Source: Batkoa obscura (taxonomy: Eukaryota; Entomophthoromycota; Entomophthoromycetes; Entomophthorales; Batkoaceae). From it: DNA of 64,000 bases. The DNA lies in assembly GCA_030770535.1 (NCBI GenBank), contig JASVEC010000090.1:1-64000 (forward strand). Direction: 5' to 3'. Made by a program: the position numbers and the translations under genes. Of the stretch, positions 21,885 through 32,913 are shown piece after piece; position 1 is the first letter of the stretch, and the number at the start of each line of letters is the position of its first letter. The notes under the pieces are model-generated. The model was given only the letters and a program-made list of their open reading frames with translations. It was not told where the DNA came from and made no database searches.

Positions 21885-23625
21885 TTACTAAATGATTCAA
21901 CTATTTCATCAAGATTTAATAAAAAAAATAACGATAGTAAATATTCATCAGATAATATATATATTAAATAAAAGTAGAAGAATGATATATAGTAAATATT
22001 TGAATGATCTAAGAGATAAAGCAGTAGCTAGGTCAATACTTTTTAAATATATACCAAGTGATTTCAAAAATGCAGCAAGAAAAATGGATCTATGTAATAT
22101 ATATGCTCAGTATACAGTTAGAAAAAAGTTATTTGAAAATAAAATAAATACAGCAAAAAACAAAGCAGAGAATAGAAGAAATTTTCAACAAAGAAGAAAA
22201 ATTATACAAACTACATAAATTCTGTGTTGATACTCAAAAAAACACATTTAATGAAACCATTAAAAAATTAAATAACAAAAGTTGTATAATAGTTTTAGAT
22301 TTTAAACAAATATGGAAATAGGAACAAGACCAGATTCAATAAATCTAGATCATTATAATAAACAAGCTATATCAGTATTAGGCTTTGGTGTATTATATTT
22401 AAAAGATGATAAAACAATAGGCAAAGTTTACTTTGATTATTTATCTGAAATATTGAATCATGGTTCAGCATATGCAGGAGATTGTTTAATCAATTTGATC
22501 TCTACAGAGCTTCTATTTAAAAAGTTTACAAAAATTAATATGTGTGCAGATACAGGAAACCATTTTGATCCCAAGAGTTTCTACACTATATGTTTGAAGA
22601 AATTCATAAAATAAATAGTAGTTTGAATGTTAATCTTAATTTTTTTGCTGACCATCATGGAAAAAGTATAGTTGATGGACATTTTGGAAACCTTTCAAAA
22701 TGGAAAAGTAGTTTTGAAGCGTTAGGTAAAATAGAAGATATCGATGAATTAATTTCAAGATTTGAGGCTTTTATTTGCGAGCATAATAAAATTAATAACT
22801 CGACTGTTAATAATGGGAAAACGGATATAATTTTTAAAAAGTATAAAAGAAATAAAAATACAAAAAGAATAATAGAGATGCAAAGGATTAACAAGTATTT
22901 ACACTTTATCAAACATAACAATAAACTACATTGTTATCCAGTATCGATATATCAAAAAAAAGTGATATAGTTCCAATTAGAGTTATAGAGTCTATAGAAA
23001 ATAGAAAAATTAAAAGATCGATCCCAGCTTACCTTACGAAGATAACAGAGAATTTGAAAATTTCAATATTTACTAAGCAAGTAAGTAGTTTGTTGAATGA
23101 TAAAAACAGATTGTTAAATGTTAAGATTACTTAAGTTATTAATAGCTGAGTTAATAAATAGTCAAAGAACAAGTAACTGTAATAATATGTAAAAACTATT
23201 ATTACTTGTACTATATAGGGATGGTTAATTATAGTTTTGGGGCTAACCACTCCCTCCCATGCAGCTATTTATTAACTTGGCAATATATTAATAATGTAAT
23301 TATAACATTAAAATAGTCTATTTATTTGATAACAAATCTGGAATGTTGGTTATAAAGCAGTTGATAATAAATATTTCTCAATAAAGTTTTATAACAATAG
23401 ATACCTATTTACATACCCATAATATAATAACTTTGATTAATATCAACATATATATTACATTGGTAAAAGCCTTGTTAATTATGGATTTTTATTAGATCTA
23501 GTAGAAATTAGCTTAGCTTATAATATAAACTATAATAGAATAGTTTAAACTAACCCTGTTGCATACTCTCGTTTTTAATAAAAAAGTTGTTGTAGGATTT
23601 TAAGCAAAGTTTTTAAAATGCAGAG
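21885..23625 (+). mobile_element. T7: T element with the fullest central coding, both tips lost
   Basis: Begins at TACTAAATGATTCAAC in coding block 2, directly after M14, so the 5' tip and block 1 are absent. It alone in this window keeps the whole centre: block 2 (21892-22218), MEIGTRPDS ... LGFGVLYL (22312-22560), CADTGNHF, and HHGKSIVDGHFG (from about 22590 to 22970), then 22931-23134. At the 3' side it diverges strongly from the others after about 23390 and carries about 75 bp not seen in T1; no terminal repeat follows. It is broken by several frame changes, including the extra A in block 2 that most copies share. Confidence 0.85.
22252..22850 (+). pseudogene. T-family transposase-like core (T7 copy)
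   Basis: Reading order: SCIIVLDFKQ (acidic residue after a hydrophobic strand), LGFGVLYLKDD, an AGDCLINLISTELLF helix, INMCADTGNHFDP, then LNFFADHHGKSIVDGHFG with LSKWKSSFEALG. The spacing of Asp in LDF and Asp in ADTG, each after a beta-strand-like run, followed by a HxGK motif, resembles RNase H-fold (DDE) transposases of eukaryotic DNA transposons. I do not recognise a named superfamily. The frames do not join without breaks in this copy. Which acidic residue closes the triad cannot be settled from sequence alone. Confidence 0.5.
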
Positions 23626-26600
23626 ATACTCAAAGACAAAAAAATAAATCCAAACTCGTCACAGAATGTCTTCTTTTTCATTACAAAACCCTAAAATTTC
23701 TTTCTTTTTTACTTTTAGTATAAATTGAAGGCAGCTTTTTAACTTTGGAATAAAAGTGATATTAAAAATCCAAGCTTTCTAAAAACAACACTAGATCAAT
23801 TTAAAATCAAATAAGCTTAGATAAGTCAAACTATGAAAATCCATTTTTCATTAATCAAATTCATACTTCAAATAAATCTAGCTCCTTTAAATAGTCTTGT
23901 AAGCTTAAGAACTTTGTTTTCCATACCAAAACTAATCTCCAAAATTTAAATTCACAATAGCCAGACAGAAAAAGTAATAGATATGACATAACTTTAAAAT
24001 TAAATTTTAGAAAGCCAATATTGAGAGGATTTGTAGTTTTATCAAATTAACATTAGTGAAGTGCCGAAAGTTTTAAAACTAGACATATAATAATATCGTA
24101 TTTATAAAAGTAATAGACTAAACGATATATAAATGTTTATTTAATAGCCACTTTCCATAATATAAATTTAAAATAAATCATAATACAATTTAAAGCAATT
24201 TGGATCCTAGAGATACAAATACTCAAAACGAGATAATTGTTCTAAACTTGCAAAAAAGTAAACGATGTAAAATATAAATGCCAAATAATTTAACTATTCA
24301 AAGGAGTGTTCTGGGATTAAAAATTAATATCAATAGACTTTGACAGAATAAATAACTATAGCTTATTTGATACAGAACATAATATTTATACTTTGCACCT
24401 GGAGTGGAATGCTGTATATAAAAAACATAACATTAACTTTTATCATAATTATATCACTAATGGGTACCTTATGCTTCTTTTCTATGATTCGATTCAAATA
24501 AATGAATTTGTTATTTATTTACCGAAAAATTATACAAAAAGTTAAAATAAGTAAATTTTATCCATCTAAATAAGATTTTGTTATAAATAATATTACTAAG
24601 CATTAAGCCACTTTATAACAAAAAAGCCTTTAATTTTAATATCTTTCCAACTAACTAGAAGAAAAAATAGCTGCTATATCCATACCAATAACAAATTTAT
24701 GTTTAGCGAATAATGCACAAAATAATAATAAAGAAGCATAAAGAAGCATAAAGAAGCATAAAAAGCTTTGTATAGATGATATCAGACATAACTGTTTGAA
24801 TATGTGAAAGTTGTATAAAAATTATTTCTTTTATTATTCAAAATATACCTTTCAAATCAAATCCCTACATCTTATTACTGTCTTTTTTAATTTGATTTAT
24901 TATCTCATTTTATTTTTACCATATAAGCCTGGTCTTACTTATTAATAATTACAATGTAATTTCTATATAGTTTAGTTATAAATTATACATATTGGATCAG
25001 AGTGTTGATTTTATAACTTTACACAGACTTAGTTATATATAGCGCCAGCATCTTTATATTTGATAAAACAATTGTAATAAAGGTGGCCTGTCTATTATTT
25101 TATACAACAGTTCCCCTATCTGTATTAAAGTCAATTCGTTTTTCCTAATTTTTAATTGAAAAAATAACAAATTAAATCGTCTATTACAAAATTTTCTAAG
25201 CCAAGTAGTTCTATAATAATCCTATCGATATTTCTTTTAACTTTACTTTAATTTTGCCAAAACTTTAAAATGTTAGCTTAGTGTAAGTTACCAACCATTT
25301 TTAGTTAGTTTGACTAAATAAATATGATAGTTTAATTTGCTTTGTTTTATAGTCAATGGCGCAAAAGAAATGGATAACCGGGATGTTTCATGTTTCTACT
25401 ATCCAACATAAGGAGTTTTTAGTAATATTACGTAAACTGAGTATCTATCTATAAGCTAAATGCTAGACGAATAAATTTATCTTTAAAAGGGGCTGTATCA
25501 TTTTTTATACATATTCTCAAAATTTTAAATACCATTTCTTACTCTTTCTTTCAACCTGCTGTTGCTTCTGGAATAATAAAAAGAGTAGAAATGGATTATC
25601 TAATAAAAATTAACCTAACTAGTTTCAAAACCATTGAGTTTTAAATTAGTAAAATTAGTAGACATTATTTATTGAGATACTACTCAGAAACATTTATATT
25701 TACAGAATATATAAAAGTTTACCTTAGTTTAGAATAACTCTGCTTTAATCATTTATAAAATAACTAATAGCTATAGTAATATATTTCTTTTGAGCGAAAA
25801 AAGTCGTTTAAAATGTATAAGGTCTCTGTTATTTATACATAGTGTAAAAAGTATATTTAACAAGATAAAGTTATGTATCATTATTCTATTTTATTTTATT
25901 CTAGCTCCGTCGGTATTACTTTGCAATTTTAAAAAAAATTTAAACTAGGTATCATTAACATTAACAATATGTTTTGTAATATTGTAAGTTTTTAAGAAGT
26001 AGAATATTTGCAGATAATTTTAATTCTTTAATATATTTGGATAATTTCAATAAAAATTTAATATACAAAATTGTAACTGCTTTTAATATATTTATAAAAA
26101 GTACATTATCTTATCTTGGACAATAGGCCCTATCCATCATATTTAGCACGCTATCGAAATAACTCATGTTACGATACAGTCGTCTGCTTATCTCTATTGC
26201 CTAAAAAGTTATAATACTTGTTGTTAATAGGACCCAAGTTAGATCAATTTTAGATACTCTACTATCTAGGCTACTATTTAGGACATATTAGAGCATTTTT
26301 AGTAGTTTTCATTAAGGTTTATAAATATCGAAACTGTATGATTTTGTTAACTTTGTTAACTTTAAGGCTTATATTATATTTTTTATTTATCTGGATAATT
26401 TTTTTAGAATAATTATAAAGTATAACTATCCCAAGGAAATATATACAATATAATTACTACAAAATAAGTTTTACACATACAGAGTGTCTAGACATTTTAG
26501 CAGTAGTCTAATATAATTATTTTTGTATTTTAATAAAGTTATATATAAGTGATAAGGATGTTTAGAATTATTTTTTAGTTAAATTTTATTTGTAGCAATT

Positions 26601-26898
26601 AAACTACCCGGATCTATATATATCAAAAATAGTTTATTAAAATTGGAAAATAGAAGCAATACAAAAGCTATTTTGGTAAATTTTTTTTAAAATTTTTTAA
26701 ATGCTTTTTTGATGTTTTGTCTATTGCAGATTTAATTTTCTTTTTAAGTAGTTTGAATAATAGAGAAGCGCAATGTTATGAAAGTTTTTGATAAATTTTT
26801 GGCAGAATTTATTAATTTTAAAAACTTCATATCTCAAAAACTTAAAAACATTAGTTCTAGGCCTTGGAAGAAAAAGCATTGAATTATAATTTAATATC
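23626..26898. other. AT-rich gene desert
   Basis: About 3.3 kb with stops in every frame; no M, T or R copy recognised. It holds only a small tandem repeat at 24731-24760. Confidence 0.5.
24731..24760 (+). repeat. 10-bp tandem repeat, three units
   Basis: AAGAAGCATA occurs three times in a row without change. Confidence 0.9.
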
Positions 26899-26999
26899 TG
26901 GCGAAATCTTTTTTACTTCATTACTTTCTCATCTTTTGAGCCACTATTTGAGCGAAAAATTTATTAGTAAAATCCCCCTAGAGACAAAATATATTCCAC
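26899..26999 (+). mobile_element. M15: old M-family MITE, degenerate
   Basis: TGGCGAAATCTTTTTTACTT, TTCATTACTTTCTCATCTTT, CTATTTGAGCGAAAAATTTA, TTAGTAAAATC and a decayed ATATTCCACC end are in family order. The target duplication cannot be read. Confidence 0.68.
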
Positions 27000-27529
27000 C
27001 ATTTGCTTGTTTTATAAAAAGAATTCAAGTTAAAAAAGAAAACTTCTGTTTTCTAGAACTATAATTAAAAAAAGTGGTATCAATCAACTTTATCGAGTAT
27101 TAATAAATAAGCACTTAACAATTATATACCTACTAACTATATCATTAGGATCCTCAAAAATATCCAAGTGATTTATATCTAGTTTGAATAAAGTTGATTA
27201 GAGTGCCATTGTTAAATTTAAAACTAGATTTATCTTTTGTTATGATTGTATTTATATAATAGAATCAACAAAACTTACTCTATTGTCTAAATTTAAAAGT
27301 ATCTTTTTATTAAGAAATTTTGATAGTGACTATAACAACATTTTTAAAACTAAAAGCTAGATGTTTTGTATTTTGGTAAAGATAAAGGAGTTTATTTGAA
27401 TGAGACAGGAATACTTAATGTGTTGTTGACTATTAGCCAGTGCTATGTGGTTTTATTCAAACAACCAAAGTAAGTTTAGCAAATTTCATTTATTGTTTCA
27501 AAATTGGAGGAGTATTAACATATGGAGTT
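27000..27529. other. AT-rich spacer
   Basis: Nothing recognised between M15 and T8. Confidence 0.4.
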
Positions 27530-28521
27530 GTCTGAATTAGTTTCATTATTTTATCCAATTTTTGAAAAAATTTGTATTTTAAAAACTTCGCTTAAAATTC
27601 TATAAAATCATCTTTTATTAAAACAAAAGTACCCCCCCAGACACAGTTATAAATCATTCTATTATAGTTCATACTGTAAAGTTAGTTGAATTTCTAGATC
27701 TTAAATACATATTGTTATAAAACTTTATTGAGAAATATTTATTATCAACTGCTTTATAACCAACATTCCAGATTTGTTATCAAATAAATAGACTATTTTA
27801 ATGTTATAATTACATTATTAATATATTGCCAAGTTAATAAATGCTGCATGGGAGGGAGTGGTTAGCCCCAAAACTATAATTAACCATCTCTATATAGTAC
27901 AAGTAATAATAGTTTTTACATATTATTACAGTTACTTGTTCTTTGACTATTTATTAACTCAGCTATTAATAACTTAAGTAATCTTAACATTTAACAATCT
28001 GTTTTTATCATTCAACAAACTACTTACTTGCTTAGTAAATATTGAAATTTTCAAATTCTCTGTTATCTTCGTAAGGTAAGCTGGGATCGATCTTTTAATT
28101 TTTCTATTTTCTATAGACTCTATAACTCTAATTGGAACTATATCACTTTTTTTTGATATATCGATACTGGATAACAATGTAGTTTATTGTTATGTTTGAT
28201 AAAGTGTAAATACTTGTTAATCCTTTGCATCTCTATTATTCTTTTTGTATTTTTGTTTCTTTCATACTACTTTTTAAAAATTATATCCGTTTTTCCATTA
28301 TTAATAGTCGAGTTATTAATTTTATTATGCTCGCAAATAAAAGCCTCAAATCTTGAAATTAATTCATCGATATCTTCTATTTTACCTAACGCTTCAAAAC
28401 TACTTTTCCATTTTGAAAGGTTTCCAAAATGTCCATCAACTATACTTTTTCCATGATGGTCAGCAAAAAAATTAAGATTAACATTCAAACTACTATTTAT
28501 TTTATGAATTTCTAAACATAT

Positions 28522-28620
28522 GGGGATGTATTTTTGTGTTTAGGAATTTTACTAACAAATTTTCTACTTAAATAGCGCTTAAAAAATGGAAGAAATAATG
28601 AAGTCGAAAAAAACACTCCC
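28522..28620 (-). mobile_element. M16: M-family MITE inside T8
   Basis: Same site and nearly same sequence as M8 in T3; ATAT on both sides (28518-28521, 28621-28624). Confidence 0.9.
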
Positions 28621-28808
28621 ATATGTTGAGTCATGATTCAATATTTCAGATAAATAATCAAAGTAAACTTTGCCTATTGTTTTATCATCTTTTAAATATA
28701 ATACACCAAAGCCTAATACTGATATAGCTTGTTTATTATAATGATCTAGATTTATTGAATCTGGTCTTGTTCCTATTTCCATATTTGTTTAAAATCTAAA
28801 ATTATTAT

Positions 28809-28907
28809 GGAGATGTATTTTTGTATTTGAGAATTTTACTATCGATTTTTCCACTCAAATAGTGCTTAAAAGATAGAAAAATAATGAAGCCAAAAAAAAA
28901 CATCCTC
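28809..28907 (-). mobile_element. M17: M-family MITE inside T8
   Basis: GGAGATGTATTTTTGTATTT to AACATCCTC, with TTAT at 28805-28808 and 28908-28911. It lies at the same T position as M7 in T2. Confidence 0.9.
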
Positions 28908-30069
28908 TTATACAACTTCTATTTAATTTTTTAATAGTTTCATTAAATGTGTTTTTTTGAGTATCAACACAGAATTTATGTAGTTTGTATAATTTTTCTT
29001 CTTTGTTGAAAATTTCTTCTATTCTCTGCTTTGTTTTTTATTGCTGTATTTATTTTATTTTCAAATAACTTTTTTCTAACTGTATACTGAGTACATATAT
29101 TACATAGATCCGTTTTTCTTGCTGCATTTTTGAAATCACTTGGTATATATTTAAAAAGTATTGACCTAGCTACTGCTTTATCTCTTAGATCATTCAAATA
29201 TTTACTATATATCATTCTTCTACTTTTATTTAATATATATATTATCTGATGAATATTTACTATCGTTATTTTTTTTATTAAATCTTGATGAAATAGTTGA
29301 ATCATTTAGTAAATATTGTATAATAGTTTCAATTTAGTCATCTTTATAATTTTTTTGTATTTTTAATAATAGGTTTTAATGTTGATATTTTACTATTATT
29401 ACTTATTTTTGAATAATCATATTGATTTATATTTATATTAAACTCAAAACTCTTACAATCATCAAAAGAATATACTGAAGCTATAGTTGTGATAATAACG
29501 CTACTTGTTGGTTTTTATTTCCTGTTTCCCTCAAAACACTAATTTTATACATTACTTGATTAGGTTTATTATTATCGATAATAAACTTTGATAATATATC
29601 TTTTCTTTGTTTTGTTTTATTATAAAATTCCATAAACCTTGGGTTGTTATAAGTAGCTCTTAAAATTGATGTAAATGAATTACAATGTTTATATTGTGTA
29701 CTCCTCCCTATTGTATTGAAGTTTTCAAAAATTCCATTTCGAAGTTTAGTTATGAAAGTTTGCATTTTATTTTTATTTCAACAAAAAATAAAGTCAAATA
29801 ACTGTATTTATATAATTATGTATTTATATAATTATATAATCATATAGTTATATATTATATATCTATTAAATATCTAACAGATCTAATATAAAACATATAG
29901 TTAGGAAAATTAGCTATTTAAGAAAAGGAAACAATTAAAATAAGTTTTAAATAGAGATATTTAATTTTAGGCTTTTTAGATTTAACCATCATATTATTAG
30001 ACACAAATTTAAAATTTTAAAATTTGAATTAATTTCTAAGTAAATTCTGAAACCAATTGGGACAACCCC

Positions 30070-30950
30070 ATATCTTAAAAATCATCTTAATTTTAAAACA
30101 AAACATCAGCTCAGTCTTTTAGTTTAAGATGAATTTGGCTTGATTTATTAATTTCACTACTAAAATTAACCATATTTATAAATTTATATATAAATAATTA
30201 TAGTTTTTTTTATTTAAATCTAGTATAAAAATTTGGTTTTTAATTATGAAAAATGTTATTTTTATATTTCAATATTTATACTTGGTAGTTATAATATAAA
30301 ACTATAGCCGTTACTATATTATATATATTACTTTAATATGAAGTATTAAATTTTTTTTTTAAAAATTTTGAGTTTTATTTTATTTAATTTTGATGAATTT
30401 ATTTCGTTTTTTAAACTGTATTATTTTACACTAACCTTTTACATAATTTATCATTAATACAAATTATTTTTTTATTTTATATAATTAAATCCCCAAACTA
30501 ACACTTAATTTATTTAAATACTTTTAAGTATAATATGAGCAATAGTAATAAAAACATTGTCATTACTATAATTAAACCAGATCTTAAAGCTTTAATTTAA
30601 ACTAAGTTAATATATCAAAATTTATTATAAAAAGTGTATATACTTTTGGTGTCGTTTTTACACATTTTTTAGCAATAATAAAAAATAGTAATAGCAACTT
30701 AATTAATTTTGATATAAATTATCAAATAATACTTATTATACTTTATATCTAATTATACTTTTAATAATATTAGTGGTTTAACTGCTTTTTTTCAACTTTT
30801 TTACAATATTATTAGTATTTATCTTGCTCAATATATATAGTTGTGAAGTATTACTTTATTAGCTCTAAAATTAGTTATAATATAATAGTCATTTAATTTG
30901 TTTATAAAATTAATTTATAGCATTGTAATCAAGTTGATTATGATTTATAT
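30070..30950. other. AT-rich spacer holding an N repeat
   Basis: Very AT-rich, stops in all frames. The only recognised content is the N-family copy at about 30525-30690. Confidence 0.45.
30525..30690 (+). repeat. N-family repeat, copy 2
   Basis: Homologous to 21445-21610. One frame reads MSNSNKNIVITIIKPDLKAL before a stop at about 30597. The IIKPD run recalls nucleoside diphosphate kinase, but nothing after it supports that. Confidence 0.5.
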
Positions 30951-31049
30951 GGGGGCGTTTTTTTTGACTTCATTATTTCTTCCATTTTTTAAGCGCTATT
31001 TAAGTAGAAAATTTGTTAGTAAAATTCTTAAACACAAAAATACATCCCC
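30951..31049 (+). mobile_element. M18: M-family MITE at the left edge of T9
   Basis: GGGGGCGTTTTTTTTGACTT to ATACATCCCC; ATAT on both sides. To its right is T sequence at exactly the position of M8/M16; to its left is unrelated DNA. Confidence 0.9.
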
Positions 31050-31053
31050 ATAT

Positions 31054-32110
31054 GTTTAGAAATTCATAAAATAAATAGTAGTTTGAATGTTAATCTTAAT
31101 TTTTTTGCTGACCATCATGGAAAAAGTATAGTTGATGGACATTTTGGAAACCTTTCAAAATGGAAAAGTAGTTTTGAAGCGTTGGGTAAAATAGAAGATA
31201 TCGATGAATTAATTTCAAGATTTGAGGCTTTTATTTGCGAGCATAATAAAATTAATAACTCGACTATTAATAATGGGAAAACGGATATAATTTTTAAAAA
31301 GTATAAAAGAAACAAAAATACAAAAAGAATAATAGAGATGCAGGGCATTAAGAAGTACTTACACTTTATTAAACATAACAATAAACTACGTTGCTGTTAG
31401 AGTTATAGAGTCTATAGAAAATATAAGGATTAAAAGATCGATCCCAGCTTACCTTACGAAGATAACAGAGAATTTGAAAATTTCAATATTTACTAAGCAA
31501 GTAAGTAGTTTGTTGAATGATAGAAATAGATTGTTAAATGTTAAGATTACTTAAGTTATTAATAGCTAAGTTAATAAATAGTCAAAGAACAAGTAACTGT
31601 AATAATATGTAAAAACTATTATTACTTGTACTATATAGAGATGGTTAATTATAGTTTTGGGGCTAACCACTCCCTCCCATGCAGCTATTTATTAACTTGG
31701 CAATATATTAATAATGTAATTATAACATCAAAATAGTCTATTTGTTTGATAACAAATCTTGGAATGTTGGTTATAAAGCAGTCGATAATAAATATTTCTC
31801 AATAAAGTTTTATAAGAATATGGGGATGTATTTTTTGGTTTCATTACTTTTTCCATTTTTGAGCGCTATTTGAGCGGAAAATTTGTTAGTAAAATCCTTA
31901 AACACAAAAACACATCCCCCATATGTATTTAAGATCTAGTAAAAATTCAAACTAACTTACGGGATAAACTATAGTAGAATGATTTATAACTGTGTCTGGC
32001 TACTTTTGTTTTAATAAAAGATATGATTTTATAGAATTTTAAGCGAAGTTTTTAAAACACAAAATTTTTCAAAAATTGGATAAAATAATGAAACTAATTC
32101 AGACAACCCC
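31054..32110 (+). mobile_element. T9: 3' part of a T element, split by M19
   Basis: Starts with GTTTAGAAATTCATAAAATA after M18 and runs through the HHGK block (31083-31400) and the 3' non-coding part to the inverted tip (GGGGTTGTCTGAATTAGTTT) at 32110, followed by ATAT. The PVSDTSKKSDIVPI part is deleted, as in T10. No 5' part. Confidence 0.87.
31822..31920 (+). mobile_element. M19: M-family MITE inside T9
   Basis: GGGGATGTATTTTTTGGTTT to ACACATCCCCC; ATAT on both sides. Confidence 0.9.
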
Positions 32111-32552
32111 ATATATAAGCATCTTTCTTATTAATTATCTATTTTTACTGTTTCTTAAAGTTTTGAAATTGATCAACTAATGGAGTTATTTAAGCTCGGA
32201 TGTAGGTTCAATAATTATTAATTTCATAACAAAAGTTTAAACATCAAGTTGTAAATCAGGATAATAGTATAAGTAGTTATAAAATTTAACACTAGGCAGC
32301 GGATGTTTGAACTTAGACAGGTGTATTAGCTAACTAATTTAAAATATTAGGAAACTAGTAAAAAAAGATAACTGATAGAAAACATTCTCATATTATTATA
32401 TTTCTTCCTATCATCTAAATATTTAATCACACTTTATTGTGCACAATGGCTAACTGTTCCTTGAAGCGATTCCCAATAGATTTGTGCTTAAGTTTTCGTG
32501 AAGCTGTCAATAAGCCATTGTCTGCAGTCCATCCAACATCGATTATAAATAT

Positions 32553-32650
32553 GGGGATGTATTTTTGTGTCTAAGAATTTTACTGACAAATTTTCTGCTT
32601 AAATAGCGCTTAAAAAATGGAAAAATAATGAAGTCAAAAAAAACACTCCC
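32553..32650 (-). mobile_element. M20: M-family MITE in the acyl-CoA synthetase pseudogene
   Basis: GGGGATGTATTTTTGTGTCT to AAACACTCCC; ATAT on both sides. Confidence 0.9.
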
Positions 32651-32814
32651 ATATATTAAAGATGAGCTCAGTTTCAGTAAGGTCATTCTCCTTAGTTTCT
32701 TATATTAATAGTATGTATACTTCTTTTTTGATTAATTCGTTTACACTTGCATCATTCAAATTGTGAATATCAAGGTGACTGTTGGTACTTTAGAAATGTT
32801 CAATAGCAAGGTAT

Positions 32815-32913
32815 GGGGATGTATTTTTGTGTTTAAGAACTTTACTAACAAATTTTCCGCTCAAATAGCGCTTAAAAGATGAAAAAAATGCTGAAGCTAA
32901 AAAAAACATCCCC
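32815..32913 (-). mobile_element. M21: M-family MITE in the acyl-CoA synthetase pseudogene
   Basis: GGGGATGTATTTTTGTGTTT to AAACATCCCC, with GTAT at 32811-32814 and 32914-32917. Confidence 0.92.

Larger units (their letters stand above)
27534..30069 (-). mobile_element. T8: longest T-family transposon, both ends present, carries two MITEs
   Basis: Ends GGAGTTGTCTGAATTAGTTT (27534) and GGGGTTGTCCCAATTGGTTT (inverted, 30069), with ATAT at 27530-27533 and 30070-30073; 2.54 kb including M16 and M17. Coding remains: block 1 29481-29765 and onward, block 2 28976-29305, MEIGTRPDS block ending near 28782, HHGK block 28267-28488, last block 27974-28177. The same ~120-bp central gap as in T3 is occupied by M16. 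Because it has clean ATAT duplications and carries MITEs also found at the same sites in T3 and T2, it probably moved with them on board. Confidence 0.9.

Noticed and set aside
24731-24760. Minisatellite or centromeric repeat
   Set aside because: Only three 10-bp units; no larger array.
23626-26898. Hidden multi-exon gene in the desert
   Set aside because: No run of protein-like composition or motif on either strand could be found by reading; left as non-coding.
26864-27064. Small open frame of 66 codons
   Set aside because: It runs through the degenerate MITE M15 and into spacer; no protein character.
30535-30597. Nucleoside diphosphate kinase fragment (IIKPD)
   Set aside because: Only the short IKPD-like run fits; the kinase active-site His region and length are absent and the segment is a repeat.
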